DNA from: Hyphomicrobiaceae bacterium
GTDB taxonomy: Bacteria > Pseudomonadota > Alphaproteobacteria > Rhizobiales > Hyphomicrobiaceae
DNA length: 42,757 nucleotides
Direction: 5' to 3'
Assembly (NCBI GenBank): GCA_025351355.1
Contig: JANXWC010000241.1
Coordinates: 1-42,757, forward strand
Each line of letters starts with the position of its first letter. Positions within the stretch are counted from its first letter, which is position 1. The notes beneath the pieces are model-generated. The model was given only the letters and a program-made list of their open reading frames with translations, did not search any database and was not told where the DNA came from. Of this stretch, positions 1 to 8,532 are shown piece by piece. The position numbers were made by a program, and so were the translations under genes.

Positions 1-141
1 AAGGACCGCACGTTCCTGAAGGCCGGCGGCGTGTTCACCGACGACATGATCGACGCCTACATCGAACTGAAGATGGCCGAAGTCGAGCGCACCGACATGA
101 CCCCGCACCCGGTCGAGTTCGATATGTATTATTCGTGCTGA
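1..141 (+). CDS. glnA: Glutamine synthetase type I, C-terminal end (partial)
   Basis: Only the last 46 codons are in the window; the gene begins before base 1. The reading frame ends in ...[11 protein letters not shown] and a TGA stop at 139-141, which is the characteristic C-terminus of the dodecameric glutamine synthetase I (GlnA) of alphaproteobacteria. The enzyme makes glutamine from glutamate, ammonia and ATP in the cytoplasm. The conserved adenylylation-site tyrosine and the active site lie upstream, outside the window. A short hairpin with a T-run follows about 60 bases after the stop. Identification rests on this tail alone but the match is specific. Confidence 0.9.
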   Translation, partial: KDRTFLKAGGVFTDDMIDAYIELKMAEVERTDMTPHPVEFDMYYSC

Positions 142-201
142 TCTAGGGACGCGCCGGATGCTTGTGGGCAGCCGGAGGCGCACCAACAGAGGACGGCTCC
201 A

Positions 202-222
202 GCGATGGGGTCGCCCTTTTTT
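202..222 (+). terminator. Possible intrinsic terminator after glnA
   Basis: A short hairpin (GCGA at 202-205, TCGC at 211-214, 5-base loop) is followed by CC and six T. The stem is only four pairs, so it is a weak candidate. It sits where glnA transcription would be expected to end. Confidence 0.3.
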
Positions 223-357
223 AGTTTTGATCGGCCAGCGGTGCGATGTGTCGCGTGTTTGCCACAGGCGGGGGAATTACGCGCCGACAGGACGTGAGTG
301 ATTGTGCTGAACGCCCGTCAATGCGACTTTTAAAAAATAGTGAGTAGAGGGGCGTAT

Positions 358-1692
358 ATGATGCGGCGTTCATTTGCGTATTGGTCGTATTTGCTGTTGG
401 CGGTTGGTTTCGGCTTCATCTTACCGTCCCTATTTGCCTTCTGGCTGTGGGACGCGGCAGCCTTAAAAGCGTTTGTTCGACACTTACCCGGGCTTGAGGA
501 TGTCACTTGGGAAAAAATTATTAAGATTATAGGTGCCACGTTTACGCTTTTCACTTGGAGCGCCACCGCATATCGACTTTGGTATTATGCCGAACGAAAT
601 TTGCCAGAGCGCCTAATCGATTACATCGAGAAATGCCGCCAAAGTGCAATTGATACTCGTGGAGACTTGTTACTCGCATTGGATGAGCGATACGCGACCA
701 TACCAAAACAAAATGATGTCATTTCGCGCCGTGATCGTGAACGGCGCCGCCAGTTACTATCGGAATGGCTTCCAGATTTAAAGGCCGACGCAACAGGACC
801 CAATGGCAAACTAAAGGAACTCAACAACCGTTTTGGCGTCGTAGAATCCGCGTTCGGTCAATGCACGCTTGATAACGCAACGCTGCATTTTGTTCGTGGG
901 TTGGAATGCGCCAAACTTGCAGACCTTGGCCATGCCGATTCCAATGCACGGAACCGAGCAGTTACCGAATTGAAAATAGCAGCGGGTTACGACAGCCTGG
1001 ACGTCGATCTCCAACGCGAACATGTTATGCAGATCGAGAAGGCGGCGAATCCGATTGATATCCAAGCGATTGAGAAATGGGTGTCAGCGGCTGAGCACCA
1101 CAATGAAACTTGGGAAGAAGGTTTAGCTCGTCTTTACCTTGGTAAAAGTTACTTTTCCTTAAGTGGCGCAGCAAAATTGAACGGGACGGAGCGCAATGCG
1201 CACTTAGGAGACGCGCGCAATGCAATCGAGGACGCCATCACCTTGCTCGAAAGTAAACTAGTCGCCGCTAGAAATTCGAAATCCGATGAAAAATTGGCTG
1301 AAGCTTACGAGTGCCTTGCCGATGTCCGCGTTAAACTTGGAACGAATCCGATGGCTGGAACTCGATACAATGATGCGTTGAATATTTTTCGTCAACAAGG
1401 CGACGGAAACTCTATTTCACGGGTCTTGGAAAAACTAAAAAAAATTGATATTCCTCCAACTACTCAATCTACAATGCCCGTCTCCCACGCTACGACTGTT
1501 GTGAGGGCACTCAAAGACTTGGCCGAATCTCATTTACTCAGAGAAGAGAAAATTAACGCGCAAAATGTCTTGCTGGGGGCGGTGTCCCGTCTCAATCAGT
1601 TGCGCGTGCCTCACGACATCGGCGCCATCGAATTCGATGACCTAAGAGCATTGATAAGAGCTGCTCAAGAAAGGGCAAAAATCACAGTTTAA
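358..1692 (+). CDS. Membrane-anchored helical-repeat protein of unknown function
   Basis: I do not recognise a family. The 444-residue product starts with two hydrophobic segments (about residues 8-30 and 57-77), so it is probably an inner-membrane protein with a short loop outside and a large cytoplasmic part. The rest is strongly alpha-helical with TPR-like stretches, for example the region encoding LYLGKSYFSLSGAAKL and the later LAEAYECLADVRVKLG, suggesting a protein-protein interaction scaffold. The ATG at 358 is chosen over the in-frame GTG at 340 because AGAGGGG (346-352) precedes it by 5 bases. The gene is visibly richer in A/T and in non-preferred codons (AAA, TTA, ATT) than its neighbours, which suggests horizontal acquisition. 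It stands alone between glnA and a minus-strand gene. Confidence 0.75.
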   Translation: MMRRSFAYWSYLLLAVGFGFILPSLFAFWLWDAAALKAFVRHLPGLEDVTWEKIIKIIGATFTLFTWSATAYRLWYYAERNLPERLIDYIEKCRQSAIDTRGDLLLALDERYATIPKQNDVISRRDRERRRQLLSEWLPDLKADATGPNGKLKELNNRFGVVESAFGQCTLDNATLHFVRGLECAKLADLGHADSNARNRAVTELKIAAGYDSLDVDLQREHVMQIEKAANPIDIQAIEKWVSAAEHHNETWEEGLARLYLGKSYFSLSGAAKLNGTERNAHLGDARNAIEDAITLLESKLVAARNSKSDEKLAEAYECLADVRVKLGTNPMAGTRYNDALNIFRQQGDGNSISRVLEKLKKIDIPPTTQSTMPVSHATTVVRALKDLAESHLLREEKINAQNVLLGAVSRLNQLRVPHDIGAIEFDDLRALIRAAQERAKITV

Positions 1693-1702
1693 AATGGTGC
1701 GC

Positions 1703-1981
1703 TTATAATCCCCACGCCCACGTCGTGAACTGACCAAATGCGAATGACGCACCGGAGATCGTGGCGGCGTTGAGGAAACTGGCGGCCAACTGGATGGGGT
1801 CGGAAATCGTCTGCGACCGTGACGGGTTGTATTGACGGCGGCCCCAGGCGTTGTTCAGTGAAATCATTATGAGCGCGCAAGCGCCGACAATAGCCGCCCA
1901 CCACGGCAATCGCAAAGCCCCGGCAGTGCAAACCGCCAGGATCGTGGCAAACGCGAGCTTATCAGATGTGCGGTTGAACAT
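1703..1981 (-). CDS. Small integral membrane protein, unknown
   Basis: The 92-residue product has about three hydrophobic segments (roughly residues 9-27, 28-44 and 66-86) separated by a polar NNAWGRRQYNPSRSQ stretch. I assign no function. The ATG at 1981 is chosen because TTGAGG lies about six bases upstream on the minus strand; the open frame continues further upstream but that extension is low-complexity, Arg/Cys-rich and unlikely to be translated. The gene is convergent with the AT-rich gene, with only 10 bases between their stops, and lies downstream of gltX on the same strand. It may be a conserved alphaproteobacterial orphan; a chance open frame is not fully excluded. Confidence 0.55.
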   Translation of the reverse strand: MFNRTSDKLAFATILAVCTAGALRLPWWAAIVGACALIMISLNNAWGRRQYNPSRSQTISDPIQLAASFLNAATISGASFAFGQFTTWAWGL

Positions 1982-2142
1982 GAGGGGCCTCAAAAGAATC
2001 AACGCAGCACAGATGCAGTTGCTCCTGCGCTCATGACCATTGTGAGGCAATCTGAGAGAGGCAATTGTTAACAGGCAATCACAATGTGCGACCGAACCGC
2101 GGCCCGGGTGATCTGCGCACCTGCGCCGGTCGCTGTCGCGAA

Positions 2143-2184
2143 AAGGGCTGCCGCCCTTCAAACCCGCTCGGAGGGAGACCTCCC
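2143..2184 (-). terminator. Two short hairpins downstream of gltX, possible terminator
   Basis: Reading the minus strand after the gltX stop there are two perfect 6-bp hairpins: GGGAGG/CCCTCC (2170-2184, 3-base loop) and AAGGGC/GCCCTT (2143-2158, 4-base loop), the second followed by TT. The T-run is short, so this is a modest candidate for the end of gltX transcription. Confidence 0.35.
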
Positions 2185-2209
2185 GAACCCGCCCTCATTT
2201 TTGCGTCGC

Positions 2210-3574
2210 TCAGCCGCCCCCCCCCAACCTCGCCAACGCCTGCGTGCGGCCGATGAGCGGCAGCAGGGCTTTCAATTCCGGGCCATTCTCGAGCCCGGTC
2301 AAAGCTAAGCGCAGCGGGTGAAACAGCGCACGCCCCTTGGCACCGCTCGATGCTTTGACGGCGTTGGTCCAGGCGCCCCAGGTCTCCGCCGACCACGGCT
2401 CTGGCGGCAGCAACGCGGCGGCGGCGCAGAATTCCGCGTTCTCGATGACGGGGGTGATCGGGCCGGCGACGACCCGCTGCCAAGTCGCGGCGTCGGACAG
2501 CCGCGCGAGATTGCCGCGCACGGCCAGCCACAACGCTTCGCCGCCGGTGACACCGAGTCCGGGCAAGCGATCGGCCACATCGGCATAGGGCATCATGTGC
2601 AGCAGCTTGGCATTCAGCCCTTCGAGTTCGGTGGTGTCGAAGCGCGACGGCGAGCGCGACAACTTGGCGAGATCAAACGTCGCCGCCAGTTCCTGCAGCG
2701 TCATGACAGGATGCACCGCATCAGACGTGCCGATCAGCGCCGCCAGCGAATTGACGGCCATGGCTTCGAGGCCGGCGTCGCGGAAGCCTTCGACGGACAG
2801 CGACCCCAGCCGCTTCGACAGCGCTTCGCCCTCGCGTCCGACGAGTAGCGAGAAGTGCGCCATATCCGGAACTTTTGCACCCAGCGCCTCAAAGATCTGC
2901 GCCTGCACGGCGGCATTGGTGACGTGATCCTCGCCGCGGATGATGTGGGTGATCTTGGTATCGACGTCGTCGACGACGCTGGTGAAGGTGTAGAGGAACG
3001 TGCCGTCGGCGCGCACCAGCACAGGGTCCGACATGGATGACATGTCGATCGCCTGATCCCCACGCACGAGATCGTGCCAGCGCACGGGGGTGGGCACAAT
3101 TTCGTTGGGCTCACCTGGCGCGGTATTGGCTAGCAGGAAACGCCAGTGGGGCTTCAGGCCGGACGCTTCGAGCTTGGCGCGTTCGTCGGCGGACAGGCGC
3201 CGCGCCGCGCGGTCGTACAGCGGCGGCAGGCCGCGCGCCATCTGGCGCTTGCGCTTGCGGCCGAGTTCGTCCTCGGTCTCATAGCAGGGATAGAGGCGAC
3301 CGTCGGCGATCAGTTGCTTTCTTATTTCGTCATAGCGGTCTGAGCGATCGGACTGGCGGAAGGTATCGTCCCAGGTGAGGCCGAGCCAGGTCAGATCGGT
3401 GCGGATCGCCTCGGCGTTGGCGTCGGTCGAGCGCTCGCGATCGGTGTCATCGAGGCGCAGAATGAACTTGCCACCCTGCCGTCGGGCGAACAGCCAGTTG
3501 AGCAACGCGGTGCGCACGTTGCCGATGTGGAGCTTGCCGGTGGGACTTGGCGCGAATCGGACGATGACGGTCAT
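2210..3574 (-). CDS. gltX: Glutamyl-tRNA synthetase
   Basis: This class I aminoacyl-tRNA synthetase charges tRNA-Glu (in many alphaproteobacteria also tRNA-Gln, for later amidation) in the cytoplasm. The 454-residue product opens with [15 protein letters not shown]: the HIGH-type motif is HIGN at residues 16-19, and the KMSKS-type loop is SKRLG at 253-257. LDDTDRERS (41-49) and [10 protein letters not shown] (211-220) are further GluRS signatures. The ATG at 3574 is taken as start because the catalytic domain begins immediately; the frame stays open further upstream without similarity. Many alphaproteobacteria carry two GltX paralogues, and a 454-residue form with a short anticodon domain could be either one. 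The C-terminus encodes LGGGG across a run of nine C at 2217-2225. Confidence 0.93.
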   Translation of the reverse strand: MTVIVRFAPSPTGKLHIGNVRTALLNWLFARRQGGKFILRLDDTDRERSTDANAEAIRTDLTWLGLTWDDTFRQSDRSDRYDEIRKQLIADGRLYPCYETEDELGRKRKRQMARGLPPLYDRAARRLSADERAKLEASGLKPHWRFLLANTAPGEPNEIVPTPVRWHDLVRGDQAIDMSSMSDPVLVRADGTFLYTFTSVVDDVDTKITHIIRGEDHVTNAAVQAQIFEALGAKVPDMAHFSLLVGREGEALSKRLGSLSVEGFRDAGLEAMAVNSLAALIGTSDAVHPVMTLQELAATFDLAKLSRSPSRFDTTELEGLNAKLLHMMPYADVADRLPGLGVTGGEALWLAVRGNLARLSDAATWQRVVAGPITPVIENAEFCAAAALLPPEPWSAETWGAWTNAVKASSGAKGRALFHPLRLALTGLENGPELKALLPLIGRTQALARLGGGG

Positions 3575-3674
3575 GGGGGCCTCGATGCGAGCCGGCTGCG
3601 GAGTGCAACCGAATTTTGCGCAGCAATAGGCGAACCCGGCGCCGAACGCTACTGCCGTGCTCGCTCCGCCGCTG

Positions 3675-4742
3675 TCAAATGATCTCGTCTTCGTCCATGA
3701 GGGGGTCGGTGCCGTCACGGGCCGCCGCGGCTGGCTCATCGGGTACGCTACGGGCCTTGGCGGCAGCGAATTCTTCGGCCCAGGCGACATGGAACAGCGC
3801 GTCGCCCATGTTGACGATGGGCAACGTGGTGCGACCGACGATAATACCGCGATGGCTGGCGCGCACCTCGCTCTCGCTCTCCTCGTAGGGGTTGGAGACG
3901 ACGCCGATCACTTCGCCAGCCGACACGGCGTTGCCGATCTGCTTGGTGGTGCGGAAAATACCGCCGTCTGGCGCGCGCACCCATTTCGACGCGTTGGCGA
4001 ACACTGGCGCACGGTTGGCCGGAGTGGGGGGCGGTTCAATTCCATCCGGTAGTTGCAACATGCCCGTCTTGAGCATGACGTTGGCGATGCCGTCGACGCC
4101 GGCACGGATGGCGAAATCGTCGAAGCGCAGGCCCTCGCCCCCCTCGTAGACGAGCACGTCGATGCCGGACTCCCGCGCGGCGCGACGCAGCGATCCCGGC
4201 CGCTCCGGACTTTCCAGCACGACTTGCGCGCCGAACGCCTCCGACAATTCGCGGCAACGGGGGCTGCGCGCGAAGTTCGAGCGAATTTGCGGCAGGTTGA
4301 CGCGATGCACGGCCGCCGTGTGCAAGTCGATGCCGAACTGGCAGCGATAGACGACCTCGTGCAGGAACAGGTGCGCCAGACGCGCTGCCAATGAGCCGGT
4401 CGCCGAGCCGGGGAAGGACCGGTTGAGATCGCGCCGATCCGGCAGATAGCGAGAGCGACCGATAAAGCCATAGGCGTTGACGACGGGCACACATAACAGC
4501 GTGCCGGCGATGTTGCCCGGCTGCAGCGTGCGCAGGACGCGGCGGATGATCTCCACGCCGTTCAACTCGTCGCCATGGATGGCGGCCGAAATGAACATGG
4601 TGGGTCCGGGCAAGTTGCCGTGCAGCACGTGCACCGGCAGCGTTACCGGCGTGTGGTTCGACAGCTTCGATACCGGCAGATCGACCAGCCGGCGTGCGCC
4701 GGCCTTCACCTCCATGCCCCCTATGGTAAACGCTTGCCGCAA
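3675..4742 (-). CDS. Succinylglutamate desuccinylase/aspartoacylase family deacylase
   Basis: The product is a zinc carboxypeptidase-fold (M14-like) amidohydrolase that removes an acyl group from an N-acylated amino acid or similar small molecule. Visible zinc ligands are in HGDE (H56, E59, numbered from the TTG start) and IDLHT (H141); DLNRSFPG (105-112) is another family motif. The C-terminal half ([20 protein letters not shown] onwards) is the usual beta-rich, lipoyl-like lobe. Length (355 residues) is normal. The start is uncertain: TTG at 4742 keeps the conserved IGGMEVKAG opening, while an in-frame ATG at 4715 would remove it. The C-terminal tail ([10 protein letters not shown]) is acidic. 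It is 100 bases upstream of gltX on the same strand. The exact substrate cannot be told. Confidence 0.85.
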   Translation of the reverse strand: MRQAFTIGGMEVKAGARRLVDLPVSKLSNHTPVTLPVHVLHGNLPGPTMFISAAIHGDELNGVEIIRRVLRTLQPGNIAGTLLCVPVVNAYGFIGRSRYLPDRRDLNRSFPGSATGSLAARLAHLFLHEVVYRCQFGIDLHTAAVHRVNLPQIRSNFARSPRCRELSEAFGAQVVLESPERPGSLRRAARESGIDVLVYEGGEGLRFDDFAIRAGVDGIANVMLKTGMLQLPDGIEPPPTPANRAPVFANASKWVRAPDGGIFRTTKQIGNAVSAGEVIGVVSNPYEESESEVRASHRGIIVGRTTLPIVNMGDALFHVAWAEEFAAAKARSVPDEPAAAARDGTDPLMDEDEII

Positions 4743-4918
4743 ATTCGTCGTCCCGTTCGCTGCCTTTTCTCACCGCCGCCTACCTGTACTTCGCGGCGCG
4801 CGGCGCGCAAGCCCCCGCAACGGCCAACACGCCGTCGTGACATATTATTGACCCCTCGAAAAAGGGCTGCTACCGCCTGACTAGCCGTTCGTTTTTGCCC
4901 CGATGCTGGAGCCTACCC

Positions 4919-5617
4919 ATGAACAAGTTGTATCCGAGCGCCGCCAAGGCGCTTGAAGGGATAATCAAGGACGGCCACGTGCTGGCCGTTGGAGGCTTCG
5001 GGCTGTGCGGCATACCTGAAGCGCTGATCATGGCGGTGAAAGAATCGGGTGCCAGGAATCTGACCGCAATCTCGAACAATGCGGGCGTCGATGGTTTCGG
5101 CTTGGGCGTGCTGCTGGAGACGCGGCAGGTCAAGAAAATGATCGCGTCGTACGTCGGCGAGAACAAGGAATTCGAGCGGCAGTTCCTGGCCAAGGAACTG
5201 GAACTGGAATTCACACCACAAGGTACGCTGGCCGAGAAGTTGCGCGCGGGCGGCGCAGGCATTCCGGCGTTCTACACCAAGACTGGTTATGGCACGCTGG
5301 TGGCCGAGGGCAAGCCGGTGGCTGAATTCGACGGCCAGAAATACATCCTGGAGCGTTCGTTGACTGCCGATATCGCGCTGGTGAAGGCGTGGAAGGCAGA
5401 CAAGAGCGGCAACCTGATCTACCGCAAGACGGCGCGGAATTTCAATCCAATGGTGGCGACCGCTGGCAAGATCACCATCGCCGAAGTGGAGGAGATCGTC
5501 GAAATGGGCGCGCTCGATCCCGACAACATCCACACACCCGGCATCTACGTGCAGCGCCTCGTCGTCAACGCAAATCCAGAAAAGCGCATTGAGCAGCGCA
5601 CGATCCGGAAGGCGTGA
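4919..5617 (+). CDS. scoA: 3-oxoacid (succinyl-CoA:3-ketoacid) CoA-transferase, subunit A
   Basis: Alpha subunit of a family I CoA-transferase that moves CoA from succinyl-CoA to acetoacetate or another 3-oxoacid, in ketone-body, PHB and 3-oxoacid catabolism in the cytoplasm. The glycine-rich family signature [10 protein letters not shown] occurs at about residues 25-34. The product has 232 residues, normal for the subunit. The ATG at 4919 (MNKLYPS) has CTGGAG seven bases upstream; an ATG at 4895 would add eight residues not typical of the family. The beta subunit is 530 bases downstream, unusually separated from it by a zinc-ribbon gene. The gene is divergent from the deacylase, with a 176-base shared upstream region. 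Confidence 0.93.
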   Translation: MNKLYPSAAKALEGIIKDGHVLAVGGFGLCGIPEALIMAVKESGARNLTAISNNAGVDGFGLGVLLETRQVKKMIASYVGENKEFERQFLAKELELEFTPQGTLAEKLRAGGAGIPAFYTKTGYGTLVAEGKPVAEFDGQKYILERSLTADIALVKAWKADKSGNLIYRKTARNFNPMVATAGKITIAEVEEIVEMGALDPDNIHTPGIYVQRLVVNANPEKRIEQRTIRKA

Positions 5618-5642
5618 CGACGCAAACCGGTGAGATGCCATC

Positions 5643-6089
5643 ATGACGCTATACGCAGCACGAGTTTTCGATGACGGAAGGTTGGGCCAAGCCATCGTGC
5701 GACCCGACAGTCACGTGCGGAACCAGCCACGTTGGGTCGCGCGATCGCTTGCCCCAACCTACAGGTTTCAGCGTGCGTCCACGCCGATTGCGTTCCGGCC
5801 GGACGGCAAATTGCCCGAGCCGGACGATGATCAGCTGATGGCGGGTCCGCGCATCCGCTGTCCGGTGTGCCAGTGGCAACCCGATCGCAAAAGCCGTTGG
5901 TTCTGCATGTCGATGGGCCCGCCTGAGAATTTCAATTCCGGCTGCGGACATGGCTGGAACACGTTCGATACCGGCGGAATCTGCCCGGGTTGCCTCTACC
6001 AATGGCAGCACACCACGTGTCTCAGCTGCGGCGTGACGTCATTGCACGACGATTGGTATGAGGCCCCAGGGGCAGGACCGCAGCCGTAG
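5643..6089 (+). CDS. Cysteine-rich zinc-ribbon protein between scoA and scoB
   Basis: The C-terminal 80 residues carry paired cysteines: CPVC, a lone C and [17 protein letters not shown] and CLSC, consistent with one or two zinc ribbons. Similar short CPVCQW...GCGHxWNTFDT...CPGC proteins are conserved hypotheticals; function unknown. From the ATG at 5643 (GGTGAG at 5629-5634) the protein has 148 residues, but residues about 13-40 are encoded by an inverted pair of palindromic repeats (5680-5759) and look unlike protein. A shorter product from the ATG at 5838 (83 residues, [13 protein letters not shown]) would match the family's compact form better, though it lacks a good ribosome binding site. 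Either the repeat was inserted in frame near the N-terminus or it lies in the leader. Same strand and probable operon with scoA and scoB. Confidence 0.7.
   Translation: MTLYAARVFDDGRLGQAIVRPDSHVRNQPRWVARSLAPTYRFQRASTPIAFRPDGKLPEPDDDQLMAGPRIRCPVCQWQPDRKSRWFCMSMGPPENFNSGCGHGWNTFDTGGICPGCLYQWQHTTCLSCGVTSLHDDWYEAPGAGPQP
5680..5759. repeat. Inverted pair of REP-like palindromic elements (BIME-like)
   Basis: Arm 1 (5680-5708) and arm 2 (5731-5759) are inverted copies of a 29-base unit, matching at 25 of 29 positions, separated by 22 bases. Each arm begins GGTTGGG and ends with a GACCC(G/A)AC sequence when read in the same sense, so each can itself form a short GTTGGG/CCCAAC hairpin. A third, single copy is at 42546-42579 (24 of 30 bases identical to arm 2). 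The pair is embedded in the open frame of the zinc-ribbon gene. I see no transposase. Confidence 0.8.
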
Positions 6090-6147
6090 CAATTGTAATA
6101 GGCGAAATTTGCCTTCCAACAAACAAGCACTCTCGGAGACACACCAC

Positions 6148-6786
6148 ATGGCCTGGACACGCGAACAGATGGCACAGCGAGCCGCCAAGGAATTGCAGGA
6201 TGGCTTTTACGTCAATCTCGGCATCGGCTTGCCGACGCTGGTGTCAAACTACATTCCAGACGGCATGACGGTGATGCTGCAATCGGAGAACGGATTGCTC
6301 GGTATCGGGCCGTTCCCGATGGAAAACGAAGTCGATGCCGATCTGATCAACGCCGGCAAACAGACCATCACCACGCTGCCGGGGTCAGCGATTTTTTCGT
6401 CGGCGGACAGTTTTGCGATGATCCGAGGCGGGCACATCAATCTCGCTATTCTCGGCGCCATGCAGGTGTCGGAGCACGGCGATCTCGCCAACTGGATGAT
6501 CCCCGGCAAGATGGTCAAGGGCATGGGCGGGGCGATGGATCTGGTCGCTGGCGTCGAGCGCGTCATCGTGGTCATGGAACACACCGCGAAAAAGAAGGAC
6601 GGCGGCATCGATCTCAAGATCCTGCCGAAGTGCAATCTGCCGCTGACCGGCGTCGGCGTGGTCAACATGATCATCACCGATCTCGGCGTGCTCGACGTGA
6701 CCAAGGACGGGCTGAAACTGGTGGAACTGGCGCCCGGCGTGACGATAGAAGAAATGGCCGAGAAAACCGGCGCGAAGGTGCATTGA
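6148..6786 (+). CDS. scoB: 3-oxoacid (succinyl-CoA:3-ketoacid) CoA-transferase, subunit B
   Basis: Beta subunit of the family I CoA-transferase whose alpha subunit is at 4919-5617. The catalytic glutamate that forms the enzyme-CoA thioester is in SENGLLGIG (E47), the signature of this subunit; GIGLPTLV (25-32) and GGAMDLV follow as expected. The product has 212 residues, normal for ScoB/PcaJ/AtoA-type subunits. The ATG at 6148 has CGGAG ten bases upstream. ScoA and ScoB must assemble, so they are presumably co-transcribed together with the intervening zinc-ribbon gene. The preferred 3-oxoacid (acetoacetate versus 3-oxoadipate) cannot be decided here; the absence of pca genes nearby favours acetoacetate. 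Confidence 0.93.
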   Translation: MAWTREQMAQRAAKELQDGFYVNLGIGLPTLVSNYIPDGMTVMLQSENGLLGIGPFPMENEVDADLINAGKQTITTLPGSAIFSSADSFAMIRGGHINLAILGAMQVSEHGDLANWMIPGKMVKGMGGAMDLVAGVERVIVVMEHTAKKKDGGIDLKILPKCNLPLTGVGVVNMIITDLGVLDVTKDGLKLVELAPGVTIEEMAEKTGAKVH

Positions 6787-7083
6787 GGGACGCGCGGAAA
6801 CGGTTACCCACAAACCGCTTTCCCGGCCGCAGCGCACTTCAGCGCGGAGAGCCGGGACCTTTACCGGGTTGATTAAAGCATTTGCTGGCCAACCACGATA
6901 TAAATTTACATGGTAAAGTCGCTGGATATTCAGCCAGCGCCGAAAGCGCTGTCCGAATTCCGGGAACCCGGGGGCGCGCGAGGTCGCGAACTTTACACAG
7001 GCCTCGTTTTTGCGCATTGGTCAGCCGATCGCTGCTTTTTGCTAACAACGCGCGTTTCAACCCAACTTGGAGAGCCATCGCAG
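6787..7083 (+). promoter_or_regulatory. Long leader of the antiporter gene with possible RNA structure
   Basis: This 297-base stretch holds no convincing gene; an in-frame ATG at 6910 has no ribosome binding site. Between about 6848 and 6894 there is possible local structure: GGTTG (6867-6871) can pair with CAACC (6890-6894) around an inner AGC/GCT hairpin, preceded by a CCGG-containing stem region. The antiporter's own Shine-Dalgarno is TTGGAGAG at 7067-7074. A cis-regulatory RNA is possible, but I cannot match it to a named class from memory. Confidence 0.3.
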
Positions 7084-8523
7084 ATGCAGGCGCAGGGGGG
7101 GCGGACGGTAGTAGCAGCTCTGATCGCGGCGACAATGGAAGTTATGACGACGCCGGCGCAGGCGGCTGATGCAGTGCCCCATCTGGATGGGTCACTGCTG
7201 AGCGTCATATGGGCAGTCCCCTTCGTGGGGCTGTTGCTGTCGATCGCGATCGTGCCGTTGACCGCCCCACAGCTCTGGCATCATCACTACGGCAAGATTG
7301 CTGCGGCATGGGCGCTGGCGTTCATCGTGCCGAGTTTGCTTGGCGCGGGCGTATCGCCGACGGTTTACGAACTGCTGCACACCGTGGTGCTCGAATACAT
7401 TCCGTTCCTGATATTGGTATTCGCACTGTTCACGGTGGCCGGCGGCGTGCTGGTCAAGGGCAACCTGCACGGCTCGCCGGGCTTGAACACGTCGCTGCTT
7501 CTCATAGGCACGCTGATCGCCAGTGTCGCCGGCACGACCGGGGCGGCCATGTTGATGATCCGACCGGTGATCCGCGCCAACGACAACCGGCAGCACAATG
7601 CGCACGTTATCGTGTTTTTCATTTTTCTCGTTGCCAACATCGGCGGATCGCTGACGCCGCTCGGCGACCCGCCGCTGTTTCTCGGATTTCTGAAGGGCGT
7701 CGATTTCTTTTGGCCGACGGTCAATATGCTGGCGCCGGTCGCGTTGATCGTGCCTCTGTTGCTCGCCCTGTTTTATGCACTCGACTGGTACCTGTTCCGC
7801 ATCGATACGACCTACCCGCCGAAGCCTGATCCGACGCCTGACAGCCGGGTTCGCATCGAAGGTTGGCTGAATGTGGCGCTACTCTCAGCGATCGTCGCGG
7901 CCGTGCTGCTCAGCGGCGTGTGGAAGCCAGGCATATACATCCGTTTCAACCACATCGATATCGAGTTGCAGAACGCGGTGCGCGACGGGTTGCTGTTGTC
8001 GATCGCGGCAGTGTCGTGGCTGACGACGACGCGCGAGATCCGGGAGGCCGATGGCTTTTCCTGGGGCCCGATCGTCGAAGTGGGAAAACTGTTCGCCGGC
8101 ATCTTCGTGACGATCATTCCGGTGATTGCCATTCTCAAGGCCGGCGCAAACGGCGCGCTCGGCGGCGTGGTTCGAGCGGTGACAGACGCGCAGGGCCAAC
8201 CGGTCAACGCGATGTATTTCTGGCTGTCGGGCGGGCTGTCGAGTTTTCTCGATAATGCGCCGACCTATCTGGTATTTTTCAATACGGCGGGCGGCGATCC
8301 CGCCGAACTGATGGGGCCGCTCGGCAAGACACTACTGGCGATTTCGGCGGGGTCGGTCTTCATGGGCGCCAACAGCTACATCGGCAACGCGCCGAACTTC
8401 ATGGTCAAATCGATCGCCGAAGAAAGTGGCATCAAGATGCCAAGCTTCTTCGGCTACATGCTGTGGTCTGGGGGCATTCTGATCCCCTGCTTCCTGTTAG
8501 TGACCTGGGTATTTTTTCGCTGA
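7084..8523 (+). CDS. Sodium:proton antiporter of the ion transporter superfamily
   Basis: An inner-membrane secondary transporter of about 479 residues with roughly ten to twelve hydrophobic helices. The N-terminus (MQAQGGRTVV...TTPAQAADA) looks like a cleavable signal with an AQA site, followed by the first core helices (VIWAVPFVGLLLSIAIVPL). GGSLTPLGDPPLFLGFLKG and NAPTYLVFF are the conserved discontinuous-helix motifs of NhaD/CitM-like IT superfamily transporters, and this GDPPLFLGFL form is usually annotated as a sodium:proton antiporter. The substrate is inferred from family only. The start at 7084 is supported by TTGGAGAG nine bases upstream. It follows scoB on the same strand but with a 297-base leader, so it probably has its own promoter, and it converges on the nitrile hydratase-type operon with 9 bases between the stops. 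Confidence 0.82.
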   Translation: MQAQGGRTVVAALIAATMEVMTTPAQAADAVPHLDGSLLSVIWAVPFVGLLLSIAIVPLTAPQLWHHHYGKIAAAWALAFIVPSLLGAGVSPTVYELLHTVVLEYIPFLILVFALFTVAGGVLVKGNLHGSPGLNTSLLLIGTLIASVAGTTGAAMLMIRPVIRANDNRQHNAHVIVFFIFLVANIGGSLTPLGDPPLFLGFLKGVDFFWPTVNMLAPVALIVPLLLALFYALDWYLFRIDTTYPPKPDPTPDSRVRIEGWLNVALLSAIVAAVLLSGVWKPGIYIRFNHIDIELQNAVRDGLLLSIAAVSWLTTTREIREADGFSWGPIVEVGKLFAGIFVTIIPVIAILKAGANGALGGVVRAVTDAQGQPVNAMYFWLSGGLSSFLDNAPTYLVFFNTAGGDPAELMGPLGKTLLAISAGSVFMGANSYIGNAPNFMVKSIAEESGIKMPSFFGYMLWSGGILIPCFLLVTWVFFR

Positions 8524-8532
8524 CCTGACAGC

